Shown: one piece after another, positions 33,491-42,541 of the stretch
Layout: each line of letters starts with the position of its first letter
How positions within the stretch are numbered: the first letter of the stretch is position 1
Assembly (NCBI GenBank): GCA_046155605.1
Contig: JBJXFQ010000098.1
Span: 1-64,000, forward strand
Length of the DNA: 64,000 nucleotides
From: JAEUIZ01 sp046155605
GTDB taxonomy: Bacteria > Planctomycetota > Phycisphaerae > Phycisphaerales > UBA1924
Reading direction: 5' to 3'
Made by a program: the position numbers and the translations under genes
The notes under the pieces: generated by a model
The model's database searches: none
Told to the model about the DNA's origin: nothing
What the model saw: only the letters and a program-made list of their open reading frames with translations

Positions 33491-34876
33491 ATGACGACGA
33501 TCCTCGATCAGCAATGGCAGCCCCAGCCCGAAGCCCAGAAACTCGTCGATGAACTGCTGGCAACCGTGCTGTCGAAGTGCGACGGGGCCGTGCTGCTCTC
33601 GAAGCGGATGGTCCACGACACCGGCACGCGGCTCAAGGATTGGCTCGACACGATTGTCGCGCCAAAGACCCCGGCACTGCGCTCCCGACTGCTCGACGTC
33701 GGCTTTGATCGACGCGCGATGCCCGGCGCGCCGGAGTGCTTCGTCCACGAGGGCGGGCTCTTCCCGCGGATCGTTCTCGAAGACGGCAACGACACGCGGA
33801 TCTTCGTCAAGGTCGATTCGGTGATCGACTTCCTCGCGGCGTGGAACATCGCCGACACGCCCGGCACCAACGATGACGATGTCGAGGGCGACCCGCTGAG
33901 CCCGATGCGGCAGGCGCGGGCGTTTCGCGGCGAGCGAGCCGAAGTCTGGGTCGTCGAACGGCACGGCTATCGCGGGTTCGTCGCGCCCAAGCCCGATGCC
34001 GATCGCGGGTTGTTGATGATCCGGCACGCCGAGGCGTTTCGTCGTCGCGCGCGGGACTTTGACACCGAGGCCGCGGGATTCGACCACCTCGATCGGCTGG
34101 TTGACGCGGCGATCGCCGACCTGGGCGAGGACATCGCGTGCGCCGCGTTTTTCGCCGCCGAGCGCGAATACTGGCAGCGCCGCAACCGCGCGGCACAAGT
34201 GCAGAAGTCGCGGCAGGACAAACTGGGCCTGGGCTGGGCCAACCACGACCACCACACCTATCGCTCGTCGCGCGAGAGTTTCACCCGGCTCGTCGGGCTG
34301 TTTGAGAAACTCGGGTTCAAGGCGCGCGAACGGTTCTATGCCGGTGAGGAGGCGGGCTGGGGAGCGCAGGTGCTCGAACAGCCCGAATCCGGGATCGTGA
34401 TCTTCGCGGATGTCGATCTGTCTCCGGAAGAGGTCATGGGTAACTTTGCCCACGAGCCGCTCGAGCCGCGAAAGGAACTCGGGACCGTCGGCCTCTGGTG
34501 CGGGCTGCATGGCGAGGCGATCCTCCAGGCCGGGATGCACCACCTCGAGTGCCAGTTCGATTTCGAGGCGCTCAAGGACCAACTCGAGGCCGCCCACATC
34601 GACACGATGGACCCCTTCACCAACTTCCCATTCCTGCGGCAGGCGTTCACGGCCGGCGAGCGCTGGCCCGTGGCCGAGAAACGCATCGCGCGGCTGCTCA
34701 GCGCCGGCCTCATCACTCCCGCTCAGGCGGCGCAGTTTCGTGCGCAGGGCGCGATCGGCTCGCACCTCGAAAACCTCGAACGCAACGATGGATTCAAGGG
34801 CTTCAACCAGAAGGGCATCAGCGAGATCATCGCCAAGACCGATCCTCGCCGCCAGGCTCAACTGATCGGCGCGTAG
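33491..34876 (+). CDS. Conserved protein of unknown function with VOC-like region
   Basis: 461 residues from ATG 33491 after GGAGGTCCGACA. No signal peptide, so cytoplasmic. The middle (about residues 250-315) holds LGWANHDHHTYRSSRESF, LFEKLGFKARERFYAGEEAG and SGIVIFADVDLSPEE, resembling a vicinal-oxygen-chelate half-unit with possible metal ligands in the HDHH motif. HGEAILQAGMHHLECQFDFE further on could supply more ligands. The closest general idea is a VOC-type dioxygenase/decarboxylase, comparable in size to the DUF1338/HglS class, but this is not established. It is divergent from the subtilase gene. Confidence 0.55.
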   Translation: MTTILDQQWQPQPEAQKLVDELLATVLSKCDGAVLLSKRMVHDTGTRLKDWLDTIVAPKTPALRSRLLDVGFDRRAMPGAPECFVHEGGLFPRIVLEDGNDTRIFVKVDSVIDFLAAWNIADTPGTNDDDVEGDPLSPMRQARAFRGERAEVWVVERHGYRGFVAPKPDADRGLLMIRHAEAFRRRARDFDTEAAGFDHLDRLVDAAIADLGEDIACAAFFAAEREYWQRRNRAAQVQKSRQDKLGLGWANHDHHTYRSSRESFTRLVGLFEKLGFKARERFYAGEEAGWGAQVLEQPESGIVIFADVDLSPEEVMGNFAHEPLEPRKELGTVGLWCGLHGEAILQAGMHHLECQFDFEALKDQLEAAHIDTMDPFTNFPFLRQAFTAGERWPVAEKRIARLLSAGLITPAQAAQFRAQGAIGSHLENLERNDGFKGFNQKGISEIIAKTDPRRQAQLIGA

Positions 34877-34960
34877 CCCACCGCGCACATCCCGCCACTC
34901 CACTCCGGCCCGTGACGGCGACTCCGACACGAGCATCCGCGCCCGACATCAAAGCAGTCC

Positions 34961-36013
34961 ATGAGCGACACCAACCAACCTCCCGCGGGCCTCTGGACGC
35001 GGTTTGGCGCGATGACCACCATCGTCATGACACTGCTCGGGTGGTCGAGCGTGCCGCTGTTTTTGCGACACTTCTCGGGCATGATTGACTTCTGGACGAG
35101 CAACGGCTGGCGCTACGGCTTCAGCGCGCTCCTCTGGCTGCCCGTGCTCATCGTCGGGTTGGCGAGGCGCAGGCTGCCCCCGGGCCTTTGGCGCGTGGCG
35201 CTCGTGCCCGCCGCGATCAACTGCGTCTCACAGATGGCCTTCTGCTGGACGTTTTACAAGATCGATGCCGGGCTTGCGACCTTCGGCCTGCGATCCAACA
35301 TCGTCTTTGCCACCATCGGCGCGGCCATCCTCTTCGCCGCCGAGCGACGCATCGTCCGCGCCCGCGGCTTCATCCTCGGCCTGTGCATGGTCGTCGGCGG
35401 CACGCTCGGCACCATGCTCCTGGGTCGAAGCCTTCCCAAGGGGGCCACGCTCTTTGGCGTCGTCCTCGCCGTCTGCAGCGGCGCGGGATTCGCCGCCTAT
35501 GCCCTGGCGGTGCGGCACTACATGAAGGGAATCGACGCCATCACCTCGTTCGCCGCCATCAGCCTCTACACCGCCTTCGGCATGGTCGGGCTCATGCTCG
35601 CCTTTGGCGACGACTTCGGCCTGCCGGCGCTCACGCTCCTTGACCGTGGGCTCACGATCAGCGGCATCGCCATCCCCGGCGGGCAGTTCTCGCTTCTCCT
35701 GCTCTCCGCGATCATCGGCATCGCGCTTGGCCACGTCTTTTACTACTACAGCATCAGCCGCCTGGGCGTCGCCGTCTCCGCCGGCGTCGTCCAGTTGCAA
35801 CCCTTCATCGTCTCGATCGCGTCATACGGCCTCTTTGGCGAGCGACTCACGCCGCTGCAATGGGCCTGTGGGTCCGTCGCGGTGCTCGGTGCCGGTGTTA
35901 TCCTGTTTGTGCAGCATCGACAGAAGCGCCGCGAGCGTCAGCCGTTCGCGCAGTTGCCGCCGGATTCGGTGGCGGCGGCGGCGCTGGCGGCGTCGGATCG
36001 TCCCGCACGATGA
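34961..36013 (+). CDS. EamA/DMT-family membrane transporter
   Basis: 350 residues with about ten hydrophobic segments, arranged as two EamA halves. The first contains TFYKIDAGLATFGLRSNIVF, the second YYYSISRLGVAVSAGVVQLQ, both at the conserved helix-4/9 positions. It is an inner-membrane drug/metabolite-type exporter or importer with unknown substrate. The last 116 bases overlap, tail to tail, with the converging MFS gene; its C-terminal tail (QKRRERQPFAQLPP) is hydrophilic. Confidence 0.85.
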   Translation: MSDTNQPPAGLWTRFGAMTTIVMTLLGWSSVPLFLRHFSGMIDFWTSNGWRYGFSALLWLPVLIVGLARRRLPPGLWRVALVPAAINCVSQMAFCWTFYKIDAGLATFGLRSNIVFATIGAAILFAAERRIVRARGFILGLCMVVGGTLGTMLLGRSLPKGATLFGVVLAVCSGAGFAAYALAVRHYMKGIDAITSFAAISLYTAFGMVGLMLAFGDDFGLPALTLLDRGLTISGIAIPGGQFSLLLLSAIIGIALGHVFYYYSISRLGVAVSAGVVQLQPFIVSIASYGLFGERLTPLQWACGSVAVLGAGVILFVQHRQKRRERQPFAQLPPDSVAAAALAASDRPAR

Positions 36014-37376
36014 GCGTGCCCAGCGTCCGAAGTTGAGGCCACGCCAGCGCGACGCCGGCGACCACAAAGAGCGTCCCGATGCCGCCGCTGACCACGCTGA
36101 TCATCGCGCCGGCGGTCTCGCCATACCAGCGACCGGCGACGCGGGCGACCGAGCCGGACTCGAACCCGCCCAACTCGTTGCTGCACTCGATGAAGACGCT
36201 GTTCACCGTGCCGACCCGCCCGCGAAGGTGATCCGGCGTGCGCGCCTGCACCAGCACGTGACGGATCACGACGCTGATGTTGTCGAGTGCGCCGCCCAGG
36301 CCCAGCGCCGCCAGCGAGAGCAGGAAGTTGCCCGAGATGCCGAAAACGAACATCGACACGCCGTAGCCCGCGACCGCCAGCAGCAGCGTGGCGCCGGAGC
36401 GCTTGAACGGCGGGCGATGGGCGAGCACGAGCGCCATCAGCAGCGCGCCGACGAAGGGTGCCGCTCGCAGGGCCCCATACCCCACCGCATCCACGTCCAG
36501 AATCTGCTCGGCATAGATCGGGAGCAACGCCGTCGCGCCGCCAAAGAGCACCGCGAGCAGATCGAGCGTGATCGCGGCCAGCACGACCCTTTCGCGGCGG
36601 ATGTGGTTCAGCCCCGCGAGCGCCGAATCGACCGAGAATCGGGCCGTGCTCGGGGCCGAGGCGCGCGGCTCGAGCAGGCCCGCCGTGAACGCCAGCGCCC
36701 CGCACAGCACCGCGGTGCAGACGTACACGGGCCAGGAGGCATTGGTCCATTGCAGGAGCACGCCCGCCGCAAGCGGTCCGACGATCGCGGAGAACTGGAA
36801 CACCCCGCTGTTCCAGGTGATCGCGTTATGAAAGACGTCGGCGGGCACGAGCGCGGGCAGCAGCGACGAGCGCGTCGGGCCGTTGAACGAGCGGGCGCAC
36901 CCCGCGATAAAGATGAGCAGGAAGAACGCCCAGATCGGCGCATGCGCCCACGACGCGACGGCCATCGCCAGCGCCGCCAGCGCGAACGCCAGTTGCGTGA
37001 CGATCAGGATCGCCTTGCGCGGCAGCATGTCGATGAGTTGCCCCGCCACCAGTGCCAGCGCCACAACCGGTGCCGCCCGGACCAGCCCCACCAGCCCCAG
37101 AAACCACGGGTCGTGCGTCCGTTGCCACACCTCCCACGCCACCGCGGCGCTGAGCATCTGCAACCCCGTGCTCGAGCACACGAACCCGCTCGCAAACAGC
37201 CGATAGTTGCGAATGCGGAGCGCGGCATACGGATCGTGCGCCGCCGCGCGTCCGCCCGCTTCTCCCGAAAGCCCCCGGTCGCTCCCGGCCACCTCGTCAA
37301 CGAAAACCTCCGGCACCAACTCCGATCCGGATGCTCGGCGTTCCTCGATGGGCTCGGGCTGATGGTCCGGCGGCAC
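35898..37376 (-). CDS. MFS transporter (EntS-like)
   Basis: 492 residues from a GTG start. After about 50 polar residues, twelve hydrophobic segments begin with YAALRIRNYRLFASGFVCSS. GLVGLVRAAPVVALALVAGQLIDMLPRK is the MFS helix 2-3 loop, here ending in DMLPRKAI. The sequence belongs to the MFS_3/EntS group of exporters by pattern. The C-terminal tail is Pro/Ala-rich and lies in the 116-base overlap with the DMT gene. Substrate unknown. Confidence 0.85.
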   Translation of the reverse strand: MPPDHQPEPIEERRASGSELVPEVFVDEVAGSDRGLSGEAGGRAAAHDPYAALRIRNYRLFASGFVCSSTGLQMLSAAVAWEVWQRTHDPWFLGLVGLVRAAPVVALALVAGQLIDMLPRKAILIVTQLAFALAALAMAVASWAHAPIWAFFLLIFIAGCARSFNGPTRSSLLPALVPADVFHNAITWNSGVFQFSAIVGPLAAGVLLQWTNASWPVYVCTAVLCGALAFTAGLLEPRASAPSTARFSVDSALAGLNHIRRERVVLAAITLDLLAVLFGGATALLPIYAEQILDVDAVGYGALRAAPFVGALLMALVLAHRPPFKRSGATLLLAVAGYGVSMFVFGISGNFLLSLAALGLGGALDNISVVIRHVLVQARTPDHLRGRVGTVNSVFIECSNELGGFESGSVARVAGRWYGETAGAMISVVSGGIGTLFVVAGVALAWPQLRTLGTLIVRDDPTPPAPPPPPNPAATARTADARGASVDAAQTG

Positions 37377-37432
37377 GACAACGAAGCATACCGCTCGCGT
37401 CCTACCGTTGCGCCCTTTCGAGGAGTGTTCAC

Positions 37433-39121
37433 ATGCCCGACGACCGCGTTGTTCTTCCCGCCGACTCCAACCAGGCGCTCGGCCTGGGCCAGTTTGCCGT
37501 CGATTTCATGCACAACGAACAGGGCCGCGCGGGCGATCCCGATCCTGCCGTCCTCGAGCGAACCAACCTCTTCTTCGTCGATTCGGTCCTGTGCGGCGTC
37601 TCGGCCATCGCCCTGGGCACCAACGCCCCCACCATCCTCCGCAACGAAGCACTGAGTTATCGCGTCCCGCCCGCAGGCACCGGCTCTCTTGCCGGGGTCC
37701 TCGGCTCGGGCAAGCATCCCGCGCTCCGCGGCGGCGCGCCGGTCTTCGGTTCATCCCTCGACGTCGCCGTCGAAAAGGCCATCGCCGCCAACGTCGCTGC
37801 CGTCCGCGAGTGGGACAGCAACGGGACGAACTTCGGCTATAGCGAGCAGCGCCCCCACCACCGCGCCGGCGAGTTTGGCCATAACGACTTCTACGCCGTC
37901 GCCGTCGCCGCCGCCCAGATGGCCGGCCGCGATGGTGCCTTCGCGCTCAAGGGCATGGTCCTGCTCGATGAGATCCGCGGCCGCCTCGCCGAGGTCTTCA
38001 GCCTCAAATCGTACAAGATCGACCACGTCGTCCACGGTGCCATCGCCTCCGCCGCCACCTTCGGCGCGATGATGGGCGCGACGCCCGAGCAAATCGAGAG
38101 CGCCATCGGCATGGTCGTCGCGCACGCGATCCCGTTCCGCGCCATCCGCCACGGGCACCAACTTTCCGACAGCAAAGGTGCCAGCGCCGCCGTCTCGACG
38201 GAGTTCGCCATGCTCTGCATGAAGCGCTCGATGGCGGGCTTCGTGGGACCCAAGGACATCTTTCGCAACCCCGAGGCCATCTTCCGCCTCTTCGAGGGCC
38301 CGGGCGCGCTCTTCGAACGCCGCGGCGGGAAGCCCAGGCAAGACGACGCCCCCGGCAAGGGCCGCGACGCCTCGCCGTTCGACCTCGTCCTCAGCCGCGC
38401 GGGCAAGGACTTCACCGTTATGGGCATGCACTTCAAACTCGGGCTCTACGAGCACCAGTCCGCGGGCGCTCTCCAGGGCCTTATCGACCTCCTCGCCGCT
38501 CACCCCGACCTCCTCGACGACCAGACCGGCGACCGAATCAAGCGCATCGTCGTCCGCGCCTACGAGCCCGCCTTCTCCATCATCGGCGACCCCCACAAGC
38601 GCGACCCCCACACCCGCCAGTCCGCCGACCACTCCATGCTCTACCTCGTCTGCACGATGCTCCGCAAGGCGCTCGAACTCGGCGCGCAAGACCGCCCAGG
38701 CCCGCACGGCAAGAGGCCGACGCTCGGATTCAAGGAACTCATGCTCGCCCCGCACGACTTCGACAAGAACGCCATCTTTCATCCCGTCACACGCTCGCTC
38801 ATGGACAAGATGTCATTCGAGCACGGCGGCCCGGACTACGACGCCAAATACCCCGACGGCATCCCCACCTCCATCATCATCATCGACGAGAGCGGGCAGT
38901 CCCACGATTCCGGGCTGGTGATGTATCCCTCCGGCCACGCACGCAATACGACCGCCGACCTGCACGGGATCCTGCGGCACAAGTTCGATCTGCTCGGCGG
39001 ACTCGCCGTCGCCAAGCCCGAGAAACTCGTCAAGCGCCTCAGCGACCTCCACGAGAAGCCGGCCGAGCGCGTCGCCGACCTCTATGACTTCGAGATCGTC
39101 CATAGGGGGAGGTTTGAGTAG
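37433..39121 (+). CDS. MmgE/PrpD-family protein (2-methylcitrate dehydratase-like)
   Basis: 562 residues from ATG 37433 after GAGGAGTGTTCAC. VREWDSNGTNFGYSEQRPHH, GHNDFYAVAVAAAQMAGRDG, SKGASAAVSTEFAMLCMKRS and LGLYEHQSAGALQGLIDLL follow the PrpD order. The family includes 2-methylcitrate and iso-citrate dehydratases; it would act in propionate or related acid metabolism. No prpB or prpC is nearby, so the substrate stays open. It is about 80 residues longer than E. coli PrpD. It is followed after 12 bases by a small membrane protein. Confidence 0.8.
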   Translation: MPDDRVVLPADSNQALGLGQFAVDFMHNEQGRAGDPDPAVLERTNLFFVDSVLCGVSAIALGTNAPTILRNEALSYRVPPAGTGSLAGVLGSGKHPALRGGAPVFGSSLDVAVEKAIAANVAAVREWDSNGTNFGYSEQRPHHRAGEFGHNDFYAVAVAAAQMAGRDGAFALKGMVLLDEIRGRLAEVFSLKSYKIDHVVHGAIASAATFGAMMGATPEQIESAIGMVVAHAIPFRAIRHGHQLSDSKGASAAVSTEFAMLCMKRSMAGFVGPKDIFRNPEAIFRLFEGPGALFERRGGKPRQDDAPGKGRDASPFDLVLSRAGKDFTVMGMHFKLGLYEHQSAGALQGLIDLLAAHPDLLDDQTGDRIKRIVVRAYEPAFSIIGDPHKRDPHTRQSADHSMLYLVCTMLRKALELGAQDRPGPHGKRPTLGFKELMLAPHDFDKNAIFHPVTRSLMDKMSFEHGGPDYDAKYPDGIPTSIIIIDESGQSHDSGLVMYPSGHARNTTADLHGILRHKFDLLGGLAVAKPEKLVKRLSDLHEKPAERVADLYDFEIVHRGRFE

Positions 39122-39133
39122 CCGAGACACTTC

Positions 39134-39841
39134 ATGAGCAAACGGCAGCGACGATTACTGCTCTTGCTGGCTGCAGCGATCGTCGCCATCGCGGGGCTTT
39201 GGTTTACCACACCGTACGACGGCTACAGCGCCGGCTCGCACGAGTACTTTCGCGCCGTTCGCGTCAATGGGCAGTGGCACGCTTTCGATCCTGGCGAGCG
39301 GCCGGACCTTGACGGTGCCGTGCTCATTGAACAAGCAGAAGCCGTCGCCGACTCGGCAGACTTCTTGACGAGAGTCAAGAAGTCTGCCGAATGGCACGCG
39401 GTCAACCACTCATTCATTTTTGTTGTTGGCCCGTGCTCCGTCGAACGAGAACAGGTTCAGCTCACTCGGCACCACGGCATTCCATGGCTGCGGCGACTCG
39501 TGGTGGAGATCGACGGATTCGCAGCACGCGAAGTGCTACCCGGCGAGGCTCCCCGGCACATCGAGCTGACGCACGAAGACCTCACGCCCGCGCTCCATGC
39601 CATTGCTAATTATGTCGATCTTCACGCGCCGCGCAAGAACCTAGGCCATGAGCTGCGCAAGGGGCTCGGTAGTACATACGAAGTGTACTGGCCCCAGTGG
39701 CCGATACTGTTGCTCCACATACTCATCATTGCTGGAGCAGGCTGGCTCGTTGTCTCTGCATTCCGCAGCGACGCTGCCAAACAGACGATTCGAGCATCGC
39801 CCCAGAATGTTGCAAACCGATCAAAGCCAAACGAGATGTAA
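39134..39841 (+). CDS. Membrane-anchored protein of unknown function
   Basis: 235 residues with an N-terminal membrane segment (LLLLLAAAIVAIAGLWF, residues 7-23) and a second near the C-terminus (PILLLHILIIAGAGWLVVSA). The roughly 160-residue region between should be extracytoplasmic. No family recognised. GC content appears lower than in the neighbours. The gene carries a perfect 17-bp inverted repeat at 39353-39390 coding for ADSADFLTRVKKSAEW; the second arm may be an insertion that kept the frame open. Confidence 0.6.
   Translation: MSKRQRRLLLLLAAAIVAIAGLWFTTPYDGYSAGSHEYFRAVRVNGQWHAFDPGERPDLDGAVLIEQAEAVADSADFLTRVKKSAEWHAVNHSFIFVVGPCSVEREQVQLTRHHGIPWLRRLVVEIDGFAAREVLPGEAPRHIELTHEDLTPALHAIANYVDLHAPRKNLGHELRKGLGSTYEVYWPQWPILLLHILIIAGAGWLVVSAFRSDAAKQTIRASPQNVANRSKPNEM
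39353..39390. repeat. Perfect 17-bp inverted repeat with GAGA loop
   Basis: Left arm TCGGCAGACTTCTTGAC (39353-39369) and right arm GTCAAGAAGTCTGCCGA (39374-39390) are exact reverse complements, separated by GAGA. As RNA this would be a long hairpin capped with a GNRA tetraloop, inside the coding region. There is no T-run after it. Confidence 0.95.
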
Positions 39842-39899
39842 TAATATCGGCCTCACACGACCCCTGCCCCCGCTCCGCACGCGCCGTCGCCCGCCTCGC

Positions 39900-42464
39900 T
39901 CAAGCCCGGCCCGTGACCGTCTCCACGGCCCCATTCGCCTCGACCATCGCCATCGGCTCGACCCCATCTCCGGCCACACCATCCTCCGCTCGACGCGCCA
40001 GCCGCACGCGAACGCCCAGCTCCCTCTCCAGCAGCCCGCTCTTGGCCTGCGACCCCCACACGTCCACGCTCGCATCCCCCTCGGCCTCGACGTCCAGCAT
40101 CAGCACGCCATCCTCGATCCTCGCTCTCACACCTCGCACCCGCTGCATGTGCGTCCGATCCAGCCCATCGGCCACGCGCAGCACGCCCGCCAGCAGCCGC
40201 ACCAGTTCCTGATCCTCTCCCGGCAGGCTCGCAAAGTTTGAGTGCCCCGCCTTCGGCTCCGCACGCCGGTGATACCGCGCCACGTTCGCCACCACGCGAA
40301 TATCGCGGTTCGTCCATCCGGGCAGATCGCTGTGCAAAATCAGGTGATACCCGTGCTTGTGGTGCTTGGCATAGTTCACCAGGTACCCGATGTCGTGCAG
40401 CACGCCTGCCGCTTCCAAGACCCGCCGCGCCTGCGATCGGTCCCCCACGCGCGGTCCACACGGCGCGTCCATCAACTGATCGAACATCGACAGCGCCAAC
40501 TTCGTCACATGCTCGCTGTGCTCGCGCTCATACCGGCACGCCTCGGCAAACCGTCGAACCGACGCCATCGCGTCCGGCGGCGCGATCGCCGAGCCCGTCA
40601 TCTCCCGCGCCATCGCGATGACCAGCCCGTCGCGCACCCCCTTGTCATGCACCCGGAAGAGATTCACGCCCAGGTGCTTCAGCACGCGATCGACGATCGA
40701 CACGCCCGCCACGATGATGTCCGCACGCTCCCGCGGCAGGCCCGGCACACGCTCACGCTCCGCCTCGCTCAGCGAGCGCAATCGCTCCAGCATGTGCTTC
40801 GCGTCCGCCCGCGTCGCCTCCAGCCCCGCGATCGGACGATCCCACAGCGAACTGTCCGCCGAGCCGCTCTCGCGATGCACCAGCATCGCCGCGAGCGTCG
40901 TGAACGTCCCACCCGTGCCGATGACGAGTTCCGGCCGCGTCGGTCGTTCGACCGTTTCCAGCAGCGCCCGATCCACGCGCCGCCGCATCGCCTGGTAGCC
41001 CCGCCCGGCCACCGCCTCCGAGCCGCCGTGCCGATCCGTCAGCGAGACCGCTCCCAGCGGCACGCTGCGCACCACCTCCGGCACGCCGTTGGTCGCGATG
41101 ACCACCTCCGTGCTGCCCCCGCCGATATCCACCACCGCTACGGTCCGGCCCGCGAGATCGAACGACGCCGCGACGCTCGCAAACGCGAGCCGCGCCTCGT
41201 CCTCCTCCGAGATCACCTCGAGTTCGACCCGCGCGACATCACGGACCAGGGCGGCGAACTCGTCGGCGTTCTTTGCAAGCCGGCACGCCGCCGTCCCGAT
41301 CACGCGGATCGGCCGCGCCCCATATCCCTCGGCAATCGTCCGCATCCGCGCGATCGCGCTCGCCGAGCGCCCCATCGCCTCGCGCTCCAGTCGGCCTGTT
41401 ATGCTCAACCCCGCGCCAAGCCGGGACGCCTCGCGCTCGTCGTCCAGCACCCGGTGCGTCCCGTCGTCGCGCACCTCCGCGACCAACAGGCGGATCGAGT
41501 TGGTGCCCACGTCGATCGCCGCGCACCGCCGCGAGCCGACCGCCGCCGCTTGACCGTTGACTCCGGCCACTGCGGGCAACGCTGCAACACGAGGTGGCGC
41601 GACGGCACGCTCGACCCGCGCCAACACCGCCGTCAGACCGGTTGATCCATCCGCGAGCGCCACCTGCGCCTCCGCCAGCCGCCGATCTCGCAGGGCTTCC
41701 GCACGCCCCACCAGCGCCGCGACCTGCGGGCGGCTCGCCGAGATCAACGGCCGCAACGCTTCCGCGAGCGCCGCCGCATCCCCGCACGAACCCAGCCCAG
41801 TCTGCAACCGCGCGAGTTCACCCGCAACCCCCCCCAGCGCCGGCAGCGCGTCCGCGAACACTTCCGCGCCATACCGCAACTTCTTGATCGCCAGCCGCAA
41901 CTCGTGCAGGTCCTCCGCGTCCGTCGCGCCCTCCAGCGCGCGCACCTCCGCGGCCAGCCCCGCCACGCACGCCCTCGCCGCATCAACGACCGTCGGCGGC
42001 GGGTCCGCGCGGCGCCGCACACGCCGCCACGCGAGCCGCAACTGATCCGGCGCGACGCGGCGGCATCGCTCGCGAAGGCGCCCCTCGGCGCGCGCACGCT
42101 CGCGCCCGATCCCCTCCACCAGTTCTTCGATCGTCTCCCGGAGCGCGCCCCCGGCGTGCGCCGCAACCTCACCGAGCAGCGCCGCACGCACGTCGGCGTC
42201 CCGGACTCGGCCCGCCGCGCGCCGAAGCATGGCCAGCCGCGCGCGCACACGGCGGGTCGCACCACGCCGCAGCACCCCGCCGAACGCTCCGAGCGCCGCT
42301 TCCGTGCGCCGCGTCGACACCCGCAACTGGTGGATCGCATCGGCATCCGTCGCTGGCCCATCGGCGAGGATCGAGCGGAGTCGCTTCAGGCGCGCGCGAA
42401 CGACCTTTCGCGCGGCATCGCACGCCGGAGATTGCGGATCGAACTGTGTGGTCTTCGTCGCCAC
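39900..42464 (-). CDS. CHAD - Ppx/GppA - HD triple-domain polyphosphate/ppGpp phosphatase
   Basis: 854 residues from GTG 42464. Residues about 1-290 are an Arg/His-rich helical CHAD domain with two halves (AIHQLRVSTRRTEAALGAFG; DLHELRLAIKKLRYGAEVF). Residues about 308-615 are Ppx/GppA: CAAIDVGTNSIRLLVAEV, EEDEARLAF, VVDIGGGSTEVV, ELVIGTGGTFTTLAAM and GVRDG. Residues about 640-790 hold an HD domain, with AAGVLHDIGYLVNYAKHHKH and a following ARYHRRAEPK. CHAD domains bind polyphosphate, so a tethered exopolyphosphatase or pppGpp hydrolase is the likely activity. A fusion of all three is uncommon. Confidence 0.88.
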   Translation of the reverse strand: MATKTTQFDPQSPACDAARKVVRARLKRLRSILADGPATDADAIHQLRVSTRRTEAALGAFGGVLRRGATRRVRARLAMLRRAAGRVRDADVRAALLGEVAAHAGGALRETIEELVEGIGRERARAEGRLRERCRRVAPDQLRLAWRRVRRRADPPPTVVDAARACVAGLAAEVRALEGATDAEDLHELRLAIKKLRYGAEVFADALPALGGVAGELARLQTGLGSCGDAAALAEALRPLISASRPQVAALVGRAEALRDRRLAEAQVALADGSTGLTAVLARVERAVAPPRVAALPAVAGVNGQAAAVGSRRCAAIDVGTNSIRLLVAEVRDDGTHRVLDDEREASRLGAGLSITGRLEREAMGRSASAIARMRTIAEGYGARPIRVIGTAACRLAKNADEFAALVRDVARVELEVISEEDEARLAFASVAASFDLAGRTVAVVDIGGGSTEVVIATNGVPEVVRSVPLGAVSLTDRHGGSEAVAGRGYQAMRRRVDRALLETVERPTRPELVIGTGGTFTTLAAMLVHRESGSADSSLWDRPIAGLEATRADAKHMLERLRSLSEAERERVPGLPRERADIIVAGVSIVDRVLKHLGVNLFRVHDKGVRDGLVIAMAREMTGSAIAPPDAMASVRRFAEACRYEREHSEHVTKLALSMFDQLMDAPCGPRVGDRSQARRVLEAAGVLHDIGYLVNYAKHHKHGYHLILHSDLPGWTNRDIRVVANVARYHRRAEPKAGHSNFASLPGEDQELVRLLAGVLRVADGLDRTHMQRVRGVRARIEDGVLMLDVEAEGDASVDVWGSQAKSGLLERELGVRVRLARRAEDGVAGDGVEPMAMVEANGAVETVTGRA

Positions 42465-42541
42465 GCCTTCGGCCCCTTCGCGATCTATTGTAATCCGCCT
42501 TGCGCCGGCCTCCGACGCCGGCTTCGGAGCGAACCGATCCC

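Noticed and set aside
37331..37432. Upstream extension of the PrpD-family gene
   Set aside because: The extra residues overlap the divergent MFS gene start, have no family similarity, and the ATG at 37433 has a good ribosome site.
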